From contig SFFB01000045.1 in the NCBI GenBank assembly GCA_004557035.1, forward strand, positions 1-10,102: a stretch of 10,102 bases of DNA, in the 5' to 3' direction. The stretch's first letter is position 1, and each line of letters begins with the position of its first letter. The position numbers were made by a program, and so were the translations under genes. Below are positions 5,931-10,102 of this stretch, piece by piece. This stretch comes from Bacteroidales bacterium (GTDB taxonomy: Bacteria; Bacteroidota; Bacteroidia; Bacteroidales; Bacteroidaceae). Below the pieces are notes generated by a model. It did not search any database, was not told the DNA's origin, and saw only the letters and a program-made list of their open reading frames with translations.

Positions 5931-6725
5931 TCAATCCGCCTTTTCAAACATCGCGGTTCCGTCCTCCGCTGAGCCGCGATAGGCAAAAATGGGCGAGTCG
6001 GCCAGTTGGGACATGCTGTGATAGAGCAGGTTGGGCCGTTCGGCCAGGAGCACCTCGTCGGGGAGCGGTCCCGTGTTGACGGCGATGGTGAAAATGCCTG
6101 CCGCCACGGCGGCCCGGATGCCGAGAGGGGCATTCTCCACCACGATGGCCTCATGGGCTTCGACGCCCATCTTGTCCAGTCCGCGCAGATAAGGTTCGGG
6201 ATGGGGTTTGCCGTGGGTCACGTCGGCGCTCGACACGATACGGTCGGGCGTGAAGCAGCCGGGGAAACCTGCCGTCAGACGGTCGAGCAGCGATTTTTGT
6301 CCGCTGCCCGTCACCACGCCAATCTTCAGTCCCTCGGCCACGGCCCGGCGGGTCACCTCGTAGGCTCCCGGCATGCGCACGGCTTCGGGACAGGCGTTGA
6401 AGGCTTCACACTTGGCGGCATAGATGTCGCGTATTTCGTCGGCAGTGGCTTCGCGGCCGTGATAGCGTTGCATGAGGATGTTGATGGTGGCGGCGCCGGT
6501 GCGTCCCTCGTGCAGATAGGCCTCTTCGGGACTCATCTTCAAGCCAAAACGGGTGCAGACGGCCGCCCAAGAGGTGGCGTGATGCGGCATAGAGTCGAAG
6601 AGCACGCCGTCCATATCAAAGAGCACGGCTCTCGGGGCGAAGTGGCTCCGGCCGTGCACTTGGTCGTATTGCGCAATGGCCGAGACGATGTGCTCGGCCA
6701 TTGGCGTAGGGTTTTGATTAAGCAT
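5931..6725 (-). CDS. HAD-family phosphatase/phosphomutase (beta-phosphoglucomutase-like)
   Basis: A 264-residue cytoplasmic haloacid dehalogenase-superfamily hydrolase with a helical cap, of the type annotated as beta-phosphoglucomutase-like or sugar-phosphate phosphatase. Core motifs: AVLFDMDGVLFDS with nucleophile D37 and general acid/base D39; motif II threonine T139 in GVVTGSG; motif III lysine K173 in HGKPHPEPY; motif IV VVENAPLGI with E197 and N198, where many relatives have E-D. The cap (about residues 45-115) contains HEGRTGAATI, a position that in many family members sets substrate choice. I start at the ATG 6723-6725; a TTG two codons earlier also opens the frame, and a later ATG at 6701 would drop nine residues. 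About 30 residues precede the first strand, longer than usual. It begins 14 bp after pgi, which suggests co-transcription and a sugar-phosphate substrate, but the exact substrate is unknown. Confidence 0.88.
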   Translation of the reverse strand: MLNQNPTPMAEHIVSAIAQYDQVHGRSHFAPRAVLFDMDGVLFDSMPHHATSWAAVCTRFGLKMSPEEAYLHEGRTGAATINILMQRYHGREATADEIRDIYAAKCEAFNACPEAVRMPGAYEVTRRAVAEGLKIGVVTGSGQKSLLDRLTAGFPGCFTPDRIVSSADVTHGKPHPEPYLRGLDKMGVEAHEAIVVENAPLGIRAAVAAGIFTIAVNTGPLPDEVLLAERPNLLYHSMSQLADSPIFAYRGSAEDGTAMFEKAD

Positions 6726-6739
6726 TGTCAAACGTGGAC

Positions 6740-8092
6740 TTATTTGCCGAGACGAGCTTTTATGGCCTGGCTCTCGGCTTCGTAGCCGGGCTTGTCGAGC
6801 AGGGCAAACATATTTTTCTTATAAGCCTCCACACCGGGCTGGTTGAAGGGGTTGACGTCGAGGATGAGACCGCTGATGCCGCAGGCGTGCTCGAAGAAGT
6901 AGATGAGTTCGCCTAGGTGGTATTCGTTGAGGGCCGGCATCACGAGACGCAGACAGGGCACGCCGCCGTCAACGTGGGCCAGGCGCGTACCGAGTTCGGC
7001 CATTTTGTTGACCTCGTCCACGCGCTTGCCGGCGAGGAAGTTGAGTCCGTCGAGGTTTTCTTCGTCGGCCGGAACGTGCAGTTCGTGGCTCGGTTGTTCC
7101 ACAGAGATGACCGTTTCAAAGATGGTGCGCTCGCCTTCCTGTATCCATTGACCCATAGAGTGAAGGTCTGTGGTGAGGTCGACGGCGGCAGGGAAGATGG
7201 CTTTGCCATCTTTGCCTTCGCTCTCGCCGTAGAGCTGTTTCCACCACTCGTTCATGTAGTGGAGTTTGGGTTGGAAGTTGGAGAGGATTTCAATCTTCTT
7301 GCCGTCTTGGTAGAGGGCGTTGCGCACCACGGCATACTGCTTGGCGATGTTTTGAGAGAAAGGCACGTCGGTTGCAGTGGCTTTCTCCATGGCTACGGCA
7401 CCGGCCACGAGGGCGTCGATGTCGAAGCCGGCCACGGCGATGGGCAGCAGACCCACGGGGGTGAGCACAGAGAAGCGGCCGCCTACGTTGTCGGGGATGA
7501 TGAAACTGCGGTAACCTTCTTTATCGGCCATGACGCGGGCAGCACCTTTCTTGGCGTCGGTAATGGCCACGATGACTTCGCGCGCCGTTTCCTTGCCACG
7601 GGTCTCCTCACAGAGTGTGCGCAGCAGGCGGAAAGCCAGTGCGGTCTCGGTGGTGGTACCGCTCTTGGATATGTTGATGATGCCGAAACGGCGGTTTTTG
7701 AGGAATGTGCAAAGTTCTGAGAGATAGTCTTCGCCAATGTTGTTGCCGGCATAAAGCACGAGCGGATTGCCTGCCGTGGCTTTGAGGGCTGCAAAACTGT
7801 CTGAGAGGGCTTCAATCACGGCACGGGCGCCGAGATAACTGCCACCGATGCCGGCCACCACTACGGTGTCGCATTTTTCGCGCAGCGTGGCAGCGGTTGC
7901 CTTTATTTCTGCAAGCAGTTCGGGCGTGATGGAAGAGGGCAGGTGGAGCCAGCCGAGAAAGTCGTTGCCGGGACAGGTATTGTCTGCCAAGGCTTGGGCG
8001 GCCTTGTCGGCGGCCGGACGGAGAGCCTCAAGGGCCGAATCTTTAATGAAAGGGGTAGTCTGGTTAAGTTCCAGGCGGATGGTTTTCTCCAT
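6740..8092 (-). CDS. pgi: Glucose-6-phosphate isomerase
   Basis: A 450-residue cytoplasmic enzyme interconverting glucose-6-phosphate and fructose-6-phosphate in glycolysis and gluconeogenesis. It is the shorter (~450 aa) form found in Bacteroidota and Firmicutes rather than the ~550-residue E. coli form. Visible signatures: GIGGSYLGARAVIEAL (81-96), the phosphate-binding ISKSGTTTETALAFRLL (141-157), GGRFSVLTPVGLLP (204-217), YGESEGKDGKAIFPA with catalytic E290, DLHSMGQ with H311, and the C-terminal NPFNQPGVEAYKKNM with K425. These residues correspond to the known catalytic glutamate, histidine and lysine, so the enzyme should be active. The ATG at 8090-8092 opens MEKTIRLELNQT, a normal N-terminus. 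Its promoter and the mfd terminator share the 114-bp gap upstream; the HAD gene follows after 14 bp. Confidence 0.97.
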   Translation of the reverse strand: MEKTIRLELNQTTPFIKDSALEALRPAADKAAQALADNTCPGNDFLGWLHLPSSITPELLAEIKATAATLREKCDTVVVAGIGGSYLGARAVIEALSDSFAALKATAGNPLVLYAGNNIGEDYLSELCTFLKNRRFGIINISKSGTTTETALAFRLLRTLCEETRGKETAREVIVAITDAKKGAARVMADKEGYRSFIIPDNVGGRFSVLTPVGLLPIAVAGFDIDALVAGAVAMEKATATDVPFSQNIAKQYAVVRNALYQDGKKIEILSNFQPKLHYMNEWWKQLYGESEGKDGKAIFPAAVDLTTDLHSMGQWIQEGERTIFETVISVEQPSHELHVPADEENLDGLNFLAGKRVDEVNKMAELGTRLAHVDGGVPCLRLVMPALNEYHLGELIYFFEHACGISGLILDVNPFNQPGVEAYKKNMFALLDKPGYEAESQAIKARLGK

Positions 8093-8137
8093 AATATAAT
8101 AAGTGTTTGATGTGTTTGATTTGCAATGTGTGACAAT

Positions 8138-8178
8138 AAAAGAAAAAGCAGCCGGCCTTAGTCGGCTTTTTCGGCTGC
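8138..8178 (-). terminator. Hairpin terminator after mfd, overlapping the pgi promoter
   Basis: On the minus strand GCAGCCG (plus 8172-8178) pairs with CGGCTGC (plus 8148-8154), a 7-bp stem with a 17-base loop that contains a possible inner AGCCG/CGGCT pairing. It is followed directly by TTTTTCTTTT (plus 8138-8147), a classic intrinsic-terminator tail. It lies about 30 bp past the mfd stop codon. The last stem base coincides with the edge of the pgi -7 box. Confidence 0.7.
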
Positions 8179-8211
8179 AAATTTACGATTATTTTCGGTT
8201 ACAGTGTCAAT
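8178..8211 (-). promoter_or_regulatory. pgi: Bacteroidota-type promoter for pgi
   Basis: Minus strand: TTG at plus 8208-8210 (overlapping the mfd TGA stop), a 22-base gap, then TAAATTTG at plus 8178-8185, an exact TAnnTTTG box. Transcription should begin near 8172, about 80 bases before the pgi ATG. The gap is slightly longer than the usual ~19-21. Confidence 0.6.
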
Positions 8212-10102
8212 TTTCTACCCCCAACATCACCTGCATGGTCTGCAAGGCCTGTTCCACGGAGTTGACGCCGGTGATGGTCATGCGGCGTTTGCCGTTTTTT
8301 TCGTCAAGCCGGCAGCGGCGGTAGTTGTGTGTGGCATAGTCGATGATGCGCCCGAAGGTGTCGCTACCATAGAAGGGGCTGTCGGTGTCGCCCACGAAAT
8401 AGAGCGTCATACGGCTCTTGCCCAGCGTCATGCGTTGCGCTCCGGCTTTGCGGCCAAGTCGGCGCAGCGGGACGATGCGCAACAAGGCTTCGCCCTCGGA
8501 CGGCACGGGACCGAAGCGGTCTACGAGTCGTGTGCGGAAGGCCTCGAGCGCCGTGTCGGTGGAAATGGCGTCGAGTTCGCGGTAGAGCATCATGCGCTCT
8601 GAGGCTCCGGGCACGTAGGTCTCGGGGAAGAAGGCGCGATAGTCACACTCGATGTTGCATTCATCTACAAAGAAGTCGCCCGCCGGGATACCCGTCTGTT
8701 GCTCACTGTCGGCATAAAGGCTGGCAAACTCGTCGTTTTTCAGTTCGGCCACGGCTTGGGCCAAAATCTTCTGATAGGTCTCGTAGCCCAGGTCGGCGAT
8801 GAAGCCGCTTTGCTCGGCGCCCAGCAGGTTGCCGGCCCCGCGAATGTCGAGGTCTTGCATGGCAATGTGTATGCCCGAGCCCAAATCGCTGAAGTTTTCC
8901 AACGCCTCGAGCCGGCGGCGAGAGTCGTCGGGCAAGAGAGACAGGGGCGGTGCCAACAGATAGCAAAAAGCTTTGCGGCTACTGCGCCCCACGCGGCCAC
9001 GCATCTGGTGTAAGTCGGAGAGGCCGAAGTGGTGGGCGCCGTCTATGATGATGGTGTTGGCGTTGGGGATGTCGATGCCGTTCTCTACGATGGTGGTCGA
9101 TATCAATACGTCATAGTCGTAGTTAATAAAGCCCGTGATGATTTGCTCCAATTGGCTCGGTGCCATCTGGCCGTGTCCCGTCGCCACACGGGCATCTGGC
9201 ACGTATTGCTCTACGAGGTGTTGAAGGTTGGTCAGGGCCGAAATGCGGTTGGTCACGATGTAGACCTGCCCGTTTCGGCTCATTTCAAAGTTCACAGCGT
9301 CGGCAATCACTTCGTGGCTAAAGGGGTGCACTTCGGTCTGTATGGGCCGACGATTGGGCGGCGGTGTCTGGATGACAGAAAGGTCGCGGGCGCCCATAAG
9401 AGAAAACTGGAGGGTGCGCGGAATTGGCGTGGCCGACATCGTGAGCGTGTCGATATTGGTCTTGAGGGTGCGCAACTTTTCTTTGACGGCGACCCCAAAC
9501 TTTTGTTCCTCGTCTATGATGAGCAAGCCCAGGTCGTGCCATTTCACCGAAGCTCCGATGAGTTTGTGGGTGCCGATGAGAATGTTGATTTGTCCTTCGG
9601 CCAACTCCTTTAATATTTGTCTGGTCTGCGCAGACGTACGGGCGCGGCTCAGATAATCTACCTTGACGGGAAAGTCTTTAAGCCGCGATGCAAAAGTGTG
9701 GTAGTGTTGAAGTGCCAAGACGGTCGTAGGAACAAGCACGGCTACTTGCTTGTTGTCGGCTGCGGCTTTGAGGGCGGCGCGCACAGCGATTTCGGTCTTG
9801 CCAAAGCCTACGTCGCCACACACCAAGCGGTCCATGGGACGCCGGCTTTCCATGTCGGCCTTCACCTCGGCGGTGACGCGCAACTGGTCGGGGGTGTCTT
9901 CATAGGCAAAGCCGGCCTCAAGTTCGTGTTGCATAAACGAGTCGTGGCTGAAAGCGAAACCCTCGGCTTCTTTACGGTTGGCGTAGAGGCGGATAAGGTC
10001 GCGGGCGATGTCTTTTATCTTTTTCTTCGTCCGCTCTTTCATCTTCTCCCAAGCGCCCGTACCGAGTCGAGAGAGATGTGGCGCCTGGCCTTCGTTGCCC
10101 TT
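8207..10102 (-). CDS. mfd: Transcription-repair coupling factor Mfd, C-terminal part
   Basis: Mfd is an ATP-driven DNA translocase that pushes stalled RNA polymerase off damaged DNA and recruits UvrA. The frame runs in from the right edge: it is open to base 10102 and starts KGNEGQAPHLSRLGTGAWEKM, so the ATG at 10042 is internal. 631 residues are visible; a full protein is about 1100-1150, so the UvrB-like domains and most of the RNA polymerase-interacting domain lie outside. Visible motifs (visible numbering): Walker A GDVGFGKTE 96-104, DEEQ box 197-200, SATPIPRTL 223-231, the VLISTTIVENGIDIPNANT segment 332-350 and QMRGRVGRSSR 366-376, followed by the RecG/Mfd translocation (TRG) region. 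The C-terminal TRCF domain (about 470-600, GIPAGDFFVDECNIECDYRAF onward) is complete. It ends at TGA 8207-8209. Nothing suggests inactivation. Confidence 0.97.
   Translation of the reverse strand, partial: KGNEGQAPHLSRLGTGAWEKMKERTKKKIKDIARDLIRLYANRKEAEGFAFSHDSFMQHELEAGFAYEDTPDQLRVTAEVKADMESRRPMDRLVCGDVGFGKTEIAVRAALKAAADNKQVAVLVPTTVLALQHYHTFASRLKDFPVKVDYLSRARTSAQTRQILKELAEGQINILIGTHKLIGASVKWHDLGLLIIDEEQKFGVAVKEKLRTLKTNIDTLTMSATPIPRTLQFSLMGARDLSVIQTPPPNRRPIQTEVHPFSHEVIADAVNFEMSRNGQVYIVTNRISALTNLQHLVEQYVPDARVATGHGQMAPSQLEQIITGFINYDYDVLISTTIVENGIDIPNANTIIIDGAHHFGLSDLHQMRGRVGRSSRKAFCYLLAPPLSLLPDDSRRRLEALENFSDLGSGIHIAMQDLDIRGAGNLLGAEQSGFIADLGYETYQKILAQAVAELKNDEFASLYADSEQQTGIPAGDFFVDECNIECDYRAFFPETYVPGASERMMLYRELDAISTDTALEAFRTRLVDRFGPVPSEGEALLRIVPLRRLGRKAGAQRMTLGKSRMTLYFVGDTDSPFYGSDTFGRIIDYATHNYRRCRLDEKNGKRRMTITGVNSVEQALQTMQVMLGVEN

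Noticed and set aside
5711..6079. A 122-residue plus-strand open frame downstream of the orphan promoter.
   Set aside because: It begins inside the loop/stem of the terminator hairpin and runs into the HAD coding region antisense; no domain or clear start signal. Kept only as part of the orphan-promoter question.
6729..6731. TTG start for the HAD gene.
   Set aside because: An ATG lies two codons downstream at 6723-6725 and is the more likely start.
6006..7720. Plus-strand open frames opposite the HAD and pgi genes.
   Set aside because: Antisense shadows of two well-supported enzymes; their translations are rich in V/G/H/E without domain features.
9029..9613. Plus-strand open frame opposite mfd.
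   Set aside because: Lies opposite the conserved helicase motifs of Mfd and has no family resemblance.
1..10102. Search for CRISPR arrays, tRNA or rRNA genes, phage genes, toxin-antitoxin pairs or a defence island.
   Set aside because: No regularly spaced repeats, no recognisable RNA genes, and all genes found belong to known metabolic, repair, regulatory or IS families.

Overview
The window looks like a chromosomal segment from a Bacteroidota bacterium, most likely Prevotella or a close relative. Three things point there. Promoters fit the Bacteroidota TTTG / TAnnTTTG pattern and start sites lack clear Shine-Dalgarno sequences. The secreted glycosidase ends in a type IX secretion-style C-terminal sorting domain. 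Protein family variants (a ~450-residue Pgi, a sensorless AraC-type regulator, a BtGH84-like GH84 enzyme, an IS982-family transposase) are typical of that phylum. Every host gene is on the minus strand; only the insertion sequence at the left edge is on the plus strand.

Read in the direction of host transcription (right to left). (1) 8207-10102 is the C-terminal 631 residues of Mfd, the transcription-repair coupling factor; its N-terminus lies beyond the right edge. (2) 8138-8211 is a compact junction where the mfd stop codon, a pgi promoter and a hairpin terminator overlap. (3) 6740-8092 is pgi, glucose-6-phosphate isomerase, followed after 14 bp by a HAD-family sugar-phosphate phosphatase/phosphomutase (5931-6725); the pair is probably one transcript that ends at a strong hairpin at 5695-5725. 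(4) 5436-5930 is a 495-bp gene-free stretch with that terminator, a plus-strand promoter-like sequence with no obvious gene, short direct repeats, and the minus-strand promoter of the next gene. (5) 5025-5435 is a small AraC-type DNA-binding protein with no sensor domain. (6) 3571-4878 is a UPF0597/CyuA-type cysteine desulfidase, and 17 bp further on (7) 653-3553 is a secreted GH84 beta-N-acetylglucosaminidase with two tandem accessory repeats and a sorting tail. A perfect 14-bp hairpin at 589-624 ends this unit. (8) 1-~580 is the 3' part of an AT-rich IS982-family insertion sequence lying against that terminator.

Functionally, the right half is housekeeping (DNA repair and central sugar-phosphate metabolism). 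The left half combines a surface or secreted enzyme that releases N-acetylglucosamine from glycans or glycoproteins with an amino-acid-degrading enzyme (cysteine to pyruvate, ammonia and sulfide), possibly under the small regulator. That link is inferred from spacing and order only. I did not find a convincing undescribed system. The best leads are the GH84-CyuA-regulator neighbourhood and its unusual enzyme architecture, the overlapping mfd/pgi control region, and the orphan promoter at 5653-5682.
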